A stretch of 51,222 bases of DNA from contig JAHEDS010000009.1 of the NCBI GenBank assembly GCA_024641135.1, positions 1-51,222 of the forward strand. Direction: 5' to 3'. A program made the translations under genes and the position numbers. Origin of the DNA: Flavobacteriales bacterium. GTDB lineage: Bacteria > Bacteroidota > Bacteroidia > Flavobacteriales > Flavobacteriaceae. Of the stretch, positions 41,969 through 51,222 are shown piece after piece. Position 1 is the stretch's first letter; every line of letters begins with the position of its first letter. The notes under the pieces are model-generated. The model was not told the origin of the DNA, made no database searches, and was given only the letters and a program-made list of their open reading frames with translations.

Positions 41969-44020
41969 ATGAGGAAAATAATTACTCTTTTTTTATTTCT
42001 TTTGGCAGGCTCTGGATTTTCTCAAACCAAAGAGATAGATAGCCTTATCATACAATTGGCCTTTGAAGAATCTGATTCTTTAAAAGTAGAAACTTCCTTA
42101 AAACTAATTAAACGCCTTTATGATAATGAAGATTATGATAAAGCTTTAAAATATATTTATGAAAGTGAAAAATTGTCAAATGCAATGAATTTCGCGTTTG
42201 GCATTGCTGAAATCACTTATTTTAAATCTTTAATTTACGCCAGTAAGAACGACTATATTAATGCCATTACAGGGTATGCCAAATCAAAAGTTTTATTTGG
42301 TAATTTAAAAGACACATTAGGCATAGCTAAAGTGAATAATAGTATTGGCTTAATTGAAATAAAACGTGGAAACTACACAAAAGGATTACAATATTCTTTA
42401 TCAGCCATAAAAGAATTTGAAAAAAGAAATCTTAAACGCGAATTATGTTCTGCTTATGGTAATTTGGCTAAAGCCTATTTTAACATCAACGCCCAAGACA
42501 AGGCTATTGATTTCTATTTAAAAGCTTTACAATTACAAAAAGAGCTAAAGAAAGATAAAGACATTATTGAATCTACAAATAATTTAGCAGAGCTTTATTC
42601 GGCAAAACAGGAATACAGAAAATCTATTGAATATTACCAAGATGTTTTAAAAAGAATAGGGAATTCTAATGACTCTATAAAAGGACGTATATTACCTAAA
42701 TTAGGAGGTGAATATTTAAAATTTAATGATTTTGACAGGGCTAATAAGTTTCTTATTCAAGGGTTAATTTTAAACCGAAAATCTAATAATAAATTAGGGC
42801 TCACTATTTCGTTAATGAATCTTGGACAATTAAACCTATCTCAAAACAAAACGATAATAGCTGAAAAGCAACTCTCTGAAGCTGGCGAACTTGCTAAATC
42901 AATTGATAATAAACAAGAATTACTTAGGTATTATCAGCTTATGAAAGAGTTAGATTCTACTAAAAGAAAATTTGAAAGTGCTTTTTATTGGCAAAGAGAA
43001 TACTATGATTTAAAAAATAGTCTTGAAAATAAAACCATAAATTTAGATTCTGTTACAGAAAGCTCTCTTGAATTAAGTCCTGAATTTAATTCGCGAACTT
43101 CCGATGCAAGCTTAACTGAATTTCAACAAAGTTCTCTGTTGGAACGAGATAATGAAATTGACCGGTTTCAATTAATTCTTTATGGACTTTTATTAGCATT
43201 AGGCATTGTTTCTACCTTTTTAATTTTAATATATTTAAAACGGAATACCAGTTTAAAATATACTCAGGAATTAGAAGAGAAAAACCTGAAGATTGAATTA
43301 CAAAACACAGCATTTAAAGAACAAACCGAAAATCTTGAAAATGTAATTAATGTAAAAGATAAATTGTTTTCAATAATATCACATGATTTAAAAGATTCCC
43401 TTTCTTCTATTAATGGCTTTATTGATTTATTAAGAGAAGGGTCCTTATCAAGAGAAGAATTTGACAATTTAATTCCTGAACTAAGCGAAAATGCTAATAA
43501 CGCCTCTTTATTACTTTTCAACTTACTTAACTGGTCGAAATCTCAAATGCATTCACTCGAACCAAAACCAACATTGTTTGATGTACAAGAGGTTTTTGAA
43601 GATAAAATTAAACTTATTGAACAACGTCTAGATAACAAAGGCATAGATTTAATTGATCACTCATTACGCGAGTTTGTTTATGCAGACAGGAGTATGTTTG
43701 AAATTGTGATTCAAAACTTACTTGCAAATGCAGTGAAATTCTGTAAAAATGGTGATTCTATTACTATTTCAAATCACATTAGTAACGGCAGTTGTATTAT
43801 TAGTATTGCAGATACTGGTATTGGCATTTCTAAAGAAAACTTAGAAAAACTCTTTAAAAATAATTCATTTACTACTATAGGTACAAAGAATGAAAAAGGT
43901 ACTGGTTTAGGTCTTTCTATTTGTAAAGAACTAGTTGAATTAAATCATGGAAAAATCTGGGTTGAAAGTAATTTAAATGTAGGTAGTACTTTTTATGTAC
44001 AACTTCCAAAATCTAAATAA
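41969..44020 (+). CDS. TPR-containing sensor histidine kinase
   Basis: 683 residues from ATG 41969 (TTG at 41951 rejected because this start gives a clean signal peptide ending GFSQ). Periplasmic TPR region (about 20-345), one membrane helix (402-423), coiled coil, HisKA with His472 in FSIISHDLKDS, and HATPase with NLLANAVKF, DTGIGIS and GTGLGLSI. It has no adjacent receiver, so it is an orphan kinase. Its layout (signal peptide, TPR, one helix, output) mirrors the adenylate cyclase at 17569-19434. Confidence 0.92.
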   Translation: MRKIITLFLFLLAGSGFSQTKEIDSLIIQLAFEESDSLKVETSLKLIKRLYDNEDYDKALKYIYESEKLSNAMNFAFGIAEITYFKSLIYASKNDYINAITGYAKSKVLFGNLKDTLGIAKVNNSIGLIEIKRGNYTKGLQYSLSAIKEFEKRNLKRELCSAYGNLAKAYFNINAQDKAIDFYLKALQLQKELKKDKDIIESTNNLAELYSAKQEYRKSIEYYQDVLKRIGNSNDSIKGRILPKLGGEYLKFNDFDRANKFLIQGLILNRKSNNKLGLTISLMNLGQLNLSQNKTIIAEKQLSEAGELAKSIDNKQELLRYYQLMKELDSTKRKFESAFYWQREYYDLKNSLENKTINLDSVTESSLELSPEFNSRTSDASLTEFQQSSLLERDNEIDRFQLILYGLLLALGIVSTFLILIYLKRNTSLKYTQELEEKNLKIELQNTAFKEQTENLENVINVKDKLFSIISHDLKDSLSSINGFIDLLREGSLSREEFDNLIPELSENANNASLLLFNLLNWSKSQMHSLEPKPTLFDVQEVFEDKIKLIEQRLDNKGIDLIDHSLREFVYADRSMFEIVIQNLLANAVKFCKNGDSITISNHISNGSCIISIADTGIGISKENLEKLFKNNSFTTIGTKNEKGTGLGLSICKELVELNHGKIWVESNLNVGSTFYVQLPKSK

Positions 44021-44028
44021 TTAAGACA

Positions 44029-44967
44029 TTACGCTTTAGGCAAAAACACCTCAGCCATCATACAACGCGCACTTCCTCCTCCACATGCCTCAATAGTATC
44101 TAAAGAACTAGACACAATAGCTTTATTATGCTTTTTTAGAGCATCTATTTGAGAGATGGTAAGTGAATCGTAGGCAGACTGACTCATTATTAAATACAAC
44201 TCGTTATTGGCCCCTTTTACCTGTAACATATTACCAGCAAAATTATTAACCTGATCTTCAGTAATATCAATAATTTCTTTCCCATCTTCTTTTAAATGTT
44301 GAATAACATTTTTTCGCTCTTGTTTATTATCAATACTCGATAAACAAATAACTGCGAATGTTTCACCTAAACACATCATAACATTTGTATGATAAATAGC
44401 CTTTCGCATTCCATTTACTGTTTGATTGGCATTAAAAATTATAGGTGTAAATTCAAAATCTTCACAAAATTCAATAAACAACTCTTCATCCGCTCGAGGA
44501 GAAAGAGCACAATAGGCTTTACCATGTACTCTATCTAATAACAAACTGCCGGTGCCTTCAAGAAATACGTCTTCTTCTTCACCACTGGTATAATCAACAA
44601 TGTTTTTTATAAGAAATCCATTTGATTCCAATGTTTCCAAAATATCTTCTCTGCGCTCCAGACGTCTGTTTTCTGCAAACATGGGATATAAACCTACATT
44701 ACCATTCTGGTGAAAAGAAATCCAGTTGTTTGGAAAAATAGAATCTGGTGTATCAAACGCCTTACTATCATTTACAACAATAACGTTTACTCCTATATTT
44801 TGAAGTTTTTCAACAAACGCATCAAATTCCTGCTGAGCCTTTTTATTAACTGTTTCAGGTAATAAATTGTCTAAAATTTTTTGATAATAATTATTTACTG
44901 CGGTTTGTTCATTCATCCTAAAATTAATGGGACGAATCATTAAAATGGTATTCGTTGTTTGTTGCAT
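44029..44967 (-). CDS. ctlX: Citrulline-utilisation hydrolase CtlX-type
   Basis: 312 residues from ATG 44967 (TTG at 44988 rejected). Arginine deiminase/amidinotransferase-fold family: FPNNWISFH, EEEDVFLEGTGSLLLDR, HTNVMMCLGE (His), and CGGGSARC with catalytic Cys302. In this family enzymes act on arginine, dimethylarginine or citrulline. Same strand as the dimethylargininase-like gene and gltA. Confidence 0.85.
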   Translation of the reverse strand: MQQTTNTILMIRPINFRMNEQTAVNNYYQKILDNLLPETVNKKAQQEFDAFVEKLQNIGVNVIVVNDSKAFDTPDSIFPNNWISFHQNGNVGLYPMFAENRRLERREDILETLESNGFLIKNIVDYTSGEEEDVFLEGTGSLLLDRVHGKAYCALSPRADEELFIEFCEDFEFTPIIFNANQTVNGMRKAIYHTNVMMCLGETFAVICLSSIDNKQERKNVIQHLKEDGKEIIDITEDQVNNFAGNMLQVKGANNELYLIMSQSAYDSLTISQIDALKKHNKAIVSSSLDTIEACGGGSARCMMAEVFLPKA

Positions 44968-45068
44968 GACAGATAAATTACTCCACAAAAGTATAACTAA
45001 TTACATTTATAAATTGATTTTCGAGCCAGCTTTTTTAAATCGTCACTGGTCTAAGTTTTGAATATAAA

Positions 45069-45983
45069 TCAATCTCTAAATAATGGTAAGGTTGAACATC
45101 TTAATAATCCTTCTTGTTTAGCTATTTCAGCATAAGGGACTTCTTCTACTGTAAATCCTTGAGCACGTAACCATGTGTTTAAGCGAGTAAAGTTTTTTTC
45201 TGATATAATCACCGTTTCAGAGATAGAAAATACGTTGCTATTCATATTATACATTTCTTCTTTAGTGATTTCAAAAATATTCTCTTGTCCAAAAAAATCA
45301 ACCAACCATTGGTACTCACGTTCTATAAGAAACCCATTTTTGTGCAAAATAGCTTTATTTGTTCCAATAGGTTGAAAACAACAATCTAAATGCAAGGCAT
45401 TTTCTTTTGGATTAGTGTTCGATTTTCTCAATTCAAAACTTTTAACTGTCTTATGCGGAAATAACTCTTGCAGGGCTATTACAGCATCCATATTGGTTCT
45501 GGCTGTTATATAACTTGAATAATCGTCTCCAGAATAGGTGCCAACAAAAATATAATCATTCCATGGCATGATATCACCCCCTTCGGCATGACATTCTTCA
45601 GGTAAAATAATGCGTTTTGCTGGATCTATTTGATTCCATATATAATCAATGGCATCTATTTCTTCTTCCCTATCAGGTAAAATATTGGCTCTTATAATTT
45701 TATCTTCAATTACAAAAGCTATATCACGTGAAAAAATCTGATTACAATCTTTTATAACTTCGGGTCTGTAAACCTGAATACCATATTTTTCAAAAACATC
45801 GGCCACAGCCTGTATCTCTAAAACCATATCTTCTTCTTTAGGATACGTGCCGGCCTTTACATGTTCAATACTCTTAGGATCATAACAATCCTCTATTTTT
45901 GGCACAGGTCCATTGCTCTTAGCAATTCCTAAGATAACAGCTCTTAAACGAGAAGTTTCGTTATTTATATTCAGTTGTATCAT
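45069..45983 (-). CDS. Dimethylarginine dimethylaminohydrolase/amidinotransferase-fold enzyme
   Basis: 304 residues of the same fold as CtlX but a different subfamily. SRDIAFVIEDK, CHAEGGDIM, LHLDCCF (His) and the nucleophile Cys296 in LLRCSTLPL are present, so it should be active. Predicted to cleave a guanidino group such as that of dimethylarginine or arginine. The gap to ctlX is 101 nt and to gltA 61 nt, with a terminator before it. Confidence 0.82.
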   Translation of the reverse strand: MIQLNINNETSRLRAVILGIAKSNGPVPKIEDCYDPKSIEHVKAGTYPKEEDMVLEIQAVADVFEKYGIQVYRPEVIKDCNQIFSRDIAFVIEDKIIRANILPDREEEIDAIDYIWNQIDPAKRIILPEECHAEGGDIMPWNDYIFVGTYSGDDYSSYITARTNMDAVIALQELFPHKTVKSFELRKSNTNPKENALHLDCCFQPIGTNKAILHKNGFLIEREYQWLVDFFGQENIFEITKEEMYNMNSNVFSISETVIISEKNFTRLNTWLRAQGFTVEEVPYAEIAKQEGLLRCSTLPLFRD

Positions 45984-45994
45984 TGAGCTAATAT

Positions 45995-46025
45995 AAAAAA
46001 AGCTTCATAGAAAATATGAAGCTTT
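45995..46025 (-). terminator. Terminator of gltA
   Basis: AAAGCTTCATA (45999-46009) with TATGAAGCTTT (46015-46025), loop of 5, with a T-run on the minus strand. It lies between gltA and the dimethylargininase-like gene. Confidence 0.8.
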
Positions 46026-46044
46026 CAATTTTGAATTAAACAAT

Positions 46045-47331
46045 TTATCTTTTATCAATTTCTACAAAAGGCCTTACTGTAGCCCCAATATAAAGTTGTC
46101 TTGGTCTTCCTATTGGTTCTTTATTTAGTCTCATTTCTCTCCATTGTGAAATCCAACCTGGCAACCTACCTAAAGCAAACATAACGGTAAACATATCCGT
46201 TGGAATACCCATGCCTCTGTAAATAATTCCTGAATAAAAATCGACATTAGGGTATAATTTTCTATCAACAAAATAAGAGTCTTTTAAAGCTTCTTGCTCT
46301 AATCCTTTGGCAATATCTAATATTGGGTCCTCAATTCCTAGGTCTTCTAAAACTTCATCTGCAGCCTTTTTAATAATTCGTGCACGCGGATCAAAGTTTT
46401 TATAGACTCTATGACCAAATCCCATTAAACGAAAAGGATCGTCTTTATCTTTTGCTTTACCCATATACTTCTTAGTATCTCCTCCATCCAGTTTAATAGC
46501 TTCAAGCATTTCTAAAACTGCTTGGTTTGCACCACCATGAAGTGGACCCCAAAGCGCTGAAATTCCGGCAGAAATTGATGCAAATAATCCAGCATGTGAA
46601 GACCCTACTATTCTAACTGTTGAAGTTGAACAATTTTGTTCGTGGTCTGCATGTAGAATTAACAACTTATCTAAAGCATCAACCAAAACTTTATTCTGAA
46701 CATACTCTTCATTTGGCTGTCTAAACATCATTTTCAAGACATTTTCAACATACCCTAAGTTTTTATCTCCATAATCTAATGGTAAACCTTGTTTTTTTCT
46801 ATGAGTCCAAGCTACTAACACAGGGAATTTACCCATGATTTTAACTATAGCTTTATACATATCCTCTTCAGAATTTACATTTACTGAAGATGGGTTAAAT
46901 GCTGTTAGGGCACTTGTAAGAGACGACAAAATCCCCATAGGGTGTGCAGATTTAGGAAACGCATCCAAAATCTTTTTAAGGTCCTCATCAACAACAGATT
47001 GCGCCTTAATATCCGTGTGAAATTTATCGCGTTGTTCTTTCGTTGGAAGTTCACCAAAAATTAATAGAAATGCTACTTCTAAGAAATCAGCCTTTTCTGC
47101 TAATTCTTCAATAGAGTAACCTCTATATCGTAAGATTCCTTTTTCTCCATCTAAAAATGTAATAGCACTTTCACATGAACCGGTATTTTTAAAACCAGAA
47201 TCGAGTGTAGATATACCTCCTGTTAAACTCCTTAGATTTGAAATATCCATTACAACTTCATTTTCAGTCCCTGTTTTTAACGGAAATTCATATTTTTTAT
47301 CGTTTATTTCTAAGATAGCTTTTTCTGACAT
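46045..47331 (-). CDS. gltA: Citrate synthase, bacterial type
   Basis: 428 residues, the type found in most Gram-negative bacteria, condensing acetyl-CoA with oxaloacetate. Catalytic residues in GPLHGGANQ (His), GFGHRVYK (His) and NVDFYSG (Asp) are all present, as is the N-terminal beta segment of about 60 residues of this type. It is second in line behind a eukaryotic-type citrate synthase, with a terminator between them. Confidence 0.95.
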   Translation of the reverse strand: MSEKAILEINDKKYEFPLKTGTENEVVMDISNLRSLTGGISTLDSGFKNTGSCESAITFLDGEKGILRYRGYSIEELAEKADFLEVAFLLIFGELPTKEQRDKFHTDIKAQSVVDEDLKKILDAFPKSAHPMGILSSLTSALTAFNPSSVNVNSEEDMYKAIVKIMGKFPVLVAWTHRKKQGLPLDYGDKNLGYVENVLKMMFRQPNEEYVQNKVLVDALDKLLILHADHEQNCSTSTVRIVGSSHAGLFASISAGISALWGPLHGGANQAVLEMLEAIKLDGGDTKKYMGKAKDKDDPFRLMGFGHRVYKNFDPRARIIKKAADEVLEDLGIEDPILDIAKGLEQEALKDSYFVDRKLYPNVDFYSGIIYRGMGIPTDMFTVMFALGRLPGWISQWREMRLNKEPIGRPRQLYIGATVRPFVEIDKR

Positions 47332-47431
47332 AATTAATGACGTTTTAATTTTTTATACGAAGTGCTAATTTACAAAAATTACTAGGATTTATTGACGCAC
47401 CATATGCAAATGTTGGGAGTTTTTTAACAAC

Positions 47432-47461
47432 AAAAAGCGTTTATTAAAATAAACGCTTTTT
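47432..47461 (-). terminator. Terminator between the two citrate synthases
   Basis: AAAAAGCGTTTA (47432-47443) with TAAACGCTTTTT (47450-47461), loop of 6. The T-run on the minus strand ends the eukaryotic-type citrate synthase transcript, so gltA has its own promoter. Confidence 0.85.
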
Positions 47462-47503
47462 GTAAAATTCTTATTAAATTATTTAGAATATTTTATAGTG
47501 AAA

Positions 47504-48832
47504 TTAAACTAAACTTACCGGTTCATTTTTAATCTCAACCATTTTTTCCAACATTTCAGTTGTTATTGATTTTGGTCTTTCTAATGAGTAACCTAAGGCT
47601 CTATCCCAAATTATATTTGATAAAACTCCAAAAGATCTACCAATAGCAAAAAGAACTGTATAAAAATCATATTGAGTTACTCCATAATGCCATTGAACAA
47701 CACCAGATTGTGCATCTACATTTGGCCAAGGGTTTTTTGCCTTGCCTTGTTCTCGTAAAATATCTGGAACTACCTTATATAATGCATCAACATATTTAAA
47801 CAATTCATCGTCTTTCATATGCTTCAAACAAAATTCTCTTTGAACTGTATAACGAGGATCTGTTTTACGCAATACGGCATGACCATAACCAGGTATTACT
47901 TGTCCGCTATTTAAAGTATCCCAGACGTATTTTTTCATATCTTCTTCAGAAGGTAATTCACCATTCATTTGTTCTCTCAAACCTTGTAACCACCTAAGCA
48001 CCTCTTGATTTGCTAACCCATGAAGAGGACCAGCCAAACCATTTATCATGGCCGATGTTGCATAATAAACATCAGATAAAGAACTAGCAACTAAATGTCC
48101 TGTGTGTGCGCTTACATTTCCACTTTCATGATCTGCATGAATAATAAAATACATTCTGGAAACATCATCATACGGTTTATCTTTACCCATCATAAATGCA
48201 AAATTTGCTCCTAAATCTAAAGAAGGATCTGGGTATCTATGCCCTTTTTCCGGATGATATAATTTGTTATAAATATAGGCTCCTATTAATGGCATCTTAG
48301 CAAGAAGATTGGTAGCGTCTTCATAAGTTGAACTCCAATAATCCATCTTATTTAATCCATCTTTATATTTATTATTAAAATGAGATTCTCTTTCTAAACT
48401 CATAACGGCAGCAGATAATATTGCCATTGGATGACTATTACTAGGGAATGCATCAATCACATCCCACACATATCTAGGAATGACACCTCTATTCTTAAAA
48501 TCAACCATTAATGAGTTTACTTCATCCACAGTTGGTATTTCGCCAGTAAGTAACAAATAGTACAAACCCTCTACATAAGGCATATCAGCATCCTTTGGTT
48601 TAGGTAATTTCTCTAAAACCTCTGGCAACGTATAGCCTCTATATCGAATTCCTTCTAAAGGATCTAAATAGGAAATATCAGTAAGCAAACTCTTTATACC
48701 TCGCATCCCCCCAATTACTTGTGACACCGAAACATGATCAATAATAGTATCCCCGTGGTCTTGTAAAAGCCTAGTAACTCTAGGTCTGTGTTCCTGAATT
48801 TTATGGTATAATTTATCTTTTAAATTATTCAT
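47504..48832 (-). CDS. Citrate synthase, eukaryotic (mitochondrial) type
   Basis: 442 residues of the type I subfamily. GPLHGLANQE (His), PGYGHAVLRKTDPR (His) and WPNVDAQSG (Asp) correspond to His274, His320 and Asp375 of the pig enzyme, and IIWDRALGYSLERPKS near the end is also typical. It lacks the N-terminal extension of GltA. Controlled from a promoter with two Crp/Fnr-like palindromes. A different paralogue (gltA) follows downstream, so this may be a condition-specific enzyme. Confidence 0.93.
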   Translation of the reverse strand: MNNLKDKLYHKIQEHRPRVTRLLQDHGDTIIDHVSVSQVIGGMRGIKSLLTDISYLDPLEGIRYRGYTLPEVLEKLPKPKDADMPYVEGLYYLLLTGEIPTVDEVNSLMVDFKNRGVIPRYVWDVIDAFPSNSHPMAILSAAVMSLERESHFNNKYKDGLNKMDYWSSTYEDATNLLAKMPLIGAYIYNKLYHPEKGHRYPDPSLDLGANFAFMMGKDKPYDDVSRMYFIIHADHESGNVSAHTGHLVASSLSDVYYATSAMINGLAGPLHGLANQEVLRWLQGLREQMNGELPSEEDMKKYVWDTLNSGQVIPGYGHAVLRKTDPRYTVQREFCLKHMKDDELFKYVDALYKVVPDILREQGKAKNPWPNVDAQSGVVQWHYGVTQYDFYTVLFAIGRSFGVLSNIIWDRALGYSLERPKSITTEMLEKMVEIKNEPVSLV

Positions 48833-48867
48833 GACATTATATTTATTAGTTTAATTTTTAGAGATTA

Positions 48868-48917
48868 TTTTATAAATTTATCAATAAATTAACATAAAAA
48901 ACATGACTTATGTCACT
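48868..48917 (-). promoter_or_regulatory. Crp/Fnr-like activated promoter C (citrate synthase)
   Basis: On the minus strand AGTGAC-ATAA-GTCATG (48917-48902) is followed after exactly 24 nt by ATTTA, giving -7 element TAAATTTA (48880-48873). The predicted start is about 48868, leaving a 36-nt leader. Spacing is identical to promoters A and B. Confidence 0.6.
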
Positions 48918-48928
48918 TAAAAACAGAG

Positions 48929-48946
48929 ATGTAACAAATGTTACAT
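48929..48946. promoter_or_regulatory. Second Crp-like palindrome upstream of citrate synthase
   Basis: ATGTAACAAATGTTACAT, a perfect palindrome with 8-bp arms and a 2-nt centre, matching the TGTAA-N6-TTACA form of Crp-family sites. Its centre lies 28 bp upstream of the first site (about -69.5). Confidence 0.5.
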
Positions 48947-48977
48947 AAAAACCATTAATTTTTTGAGAAAACAAAAA

Positions 48978-49012
48978 AAAGCCAAATTCAGAAATGAATT
49001 TGGCTTTTTAAT
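48978..49012 (-). terminator. Terminator of eno
   Basis: GCCAAATTCA (48981-48990) with TGAATTTGGC (48995-49004), loop GAAA, A-run on one side and T-run on the other, immediately after the eno stop codon. Confidence 0.88.
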
Positions 49013-49027
49013 AATTGTATATTTATT

Positions 49028-50347
<1,320 letters not shown>

Positions 50348-50430
50348 TCAAATTTACGCTTTAATCTTATTTTAATTCACATGTTTTTAAAGAATTACAC
50401 AAATTCCTCCCTATAACGTTTTAGTAAATT

Positions 50431-50472
50431 AAAAGCCTCAAAAACGAGTAGTGTTTTGAGGCCTTTTTATTA
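50431..50472 (-). terminator. Terminator of carA
   Basis: GCCTCAAAAAC (50435-50445) with GTTTTGAGGC (50453-50462), loop of 7, with T/A runs both sides, overlapping the last codons of carA. Confidence 0.75.
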
Positions 50473-51222
50473 TTTATTTTTAATGTTTTCTATAAACAGG
50501 TCAAAAAGATATGATGAGTCGTGTGGTCCGGGACTCGCTTCTGGATGATACTGTACTGAAAAACAATTTTTAGATTTCATTGCCAACCCAGCAACTGTAT
50601 TGTCATTTAAATGCACATGGGTAATTTCTAAATCTGGATGAGATTCAGCTTCTTCTCTATTCACAGCAAATCCATGATTTTGAGAAGTTATCTCTCCTTT
50701 TCCTGTTTTTAAATTTTTTACTGGATGATTTATTCCCCTATGTCCATTATGCATTTTGTAAGTAGACACACCATTTGCCAAGGCTATTACTTGATGTCCT
50801 AAACAAATACCAAAGAGAGGTAAATTTCTTTTGATAATTTCTTTAGCAACTTTTTGAGCATCAACTAAAGGTTCTGGGTCCCCGGGTCCATTAGATAAAA
50901 AATAACCGTCAGGTTTAAATGATTCTAAATCTTCAAAAGTGGCATCATAAGGAAATACTTTTATATAAACATCGCGATTAGAAATATTCCTAAGTATGTT
51001 CTTCTTAATTCCAATATCGAGAGCAGATACTTTATATGTTGCATTTTCATTACCAAAATAATAGGGCTCTTTTGTAGAAACTTTTGATGCTAATTCTAAC
51101 CCATTCATACTTGGAACTTGAGAAAGTTGATGCTTCAAGTCCTCTATATTCTCAACGTCTGTAGTTATGACAGCATTCATAGCACCATTATCTCTAATAT
51201 AACTAACCAATGCCCTAGTATC
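50470..51222 (-). CDS. carA: Carbamoyl-phosphate synthase small chain, 3' part
   Basis: 250 codons plus the stop, open to the window edge; the frame reads in from outside (first visible residues DTRAL, matching the conserved DTR block of CarA). Glutaminase domain with catalytic Cys in GICLGHQVI and His/Glu in QYHPEASPGP. Provides ammonia to CarB for arginine and pyrimidine synthesis. The N-terminal domain is outside the window. Confidence 0.95.
   Translation of the reverse strand, partial: DTRALVSYIRDNGAMNAVITTDVENIEDLKHQLSQVPSMNGLELASKVSTKEPYYFGNENATYKVSALDIGIKKNILRNISNRDVYIKVFPYDATFEDLESFKPDGYFLSNGPGDPEPLVDAQKVAKEIIKRNLPLFGICLGHQVIALANGVSTYKMHNGHRGINHPVKNLKTGKGEITSQNHGFAVNREEAESHPDLEITHVHLNDNTVAGLAMKSKNCFSVQYHPEASPGPHDSSYLFDLFIENIKNK

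Noticed and set aside
43240-43256. AACGGAATACC-like match to the sigma-54 enhancer palindrome
   Set aside because: It lies within the TPR kinase coding sequence and lacks the second arm (CCGTT), so it is a chance match.

Overview
The window is AT-rich DNA from a member of the Bacteroidota, most likely the family Flavobacteriaceae. Several things point there: type IX secretion (T9SS) C-terminal sorting domains on two proteins, promoters of the TTG-N19-21-TAnnTTTG type used by the Bacteroidota housekeeping sigma factor, start codons mostly without Shine-Dalgarno sequences, an trpEGDCFBA gene order, and CtlX/arginine-deiminase-fold genes next to gltA, eno and carA. There is no phage, insertion sequence or CRISPR array, so this looks like ordinary chromosome with a few accessory-like stretches.

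Left part (1-13.5 kb). The window opens with the 3' end of tmRNA (ssrA) and its terminator. It continues, all on the minus strand, into a large signalling locus: a soluble seven-PAS histidine kinase, a CheY/Rcp1-like receiver, and a sigma-54 activator (REC-PAS-PAS-AAA+-Fis HTH). Downstream is a five-gene operon encoding a small STAS-like protein, a PAS histidine kinase, a receiver, a T9SS-secreted surface protein and a second secreted protein. Just before that operon I see a good -24/-12 (GG-N10-GC) promoter and, upstream of it, two copies of an AACGG-AATA-CCGTT palindrome, which are good candidates for the activator's own binding sites.

12.8-20.4 kb holds an HTH regulator and a facing lipoprotein gene that share a TGACAT-N3-ATGTCW palindrome, a second small lipoprotein, a phosphofructokinase whose active site carries the pyrophosphate-type residues, and a two-gene operon pairing a beta-trefoil lectin-like protein with a membrane TPR-adenylate cyclase.

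20.4-29.5 kb holds a T9SS kelch-like protein, tryptophanase, several lipoproteins, and a redox/sulfur cluster with two thioredoxin-fold proteins and two rhodaneses.

29.5-41.6 kb is the tryptophan operon trpEGDCFBA, preceded by a complete attenuator (an 18-residue leader peptide with three consecutive Trp codons, then a terminator). After it come a SIMPL-domain protein, a GNAT-nitrilase fusion, two uncharacterised genes, trmL and convergent argS.

41.9-51.2 kb holds a TPR histidine kinase, ctlX and a dimethylargininase-like gene, two tandem citrate synthases of different subfamilies, eno, and the 3' part of carA.

The most unusual signal is a shared promoter design found three times: a Crp/Fnr-like TGAC-N4-GTCATG palindrome exactly 24 nt ahead of an ATTTA/ATTTG element. 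One copy drives the eukaryotic-type citrate synthase. The other two lie in intergenic DNA and are followed only by short terminator-ended segments, so they may drive small RNAs.
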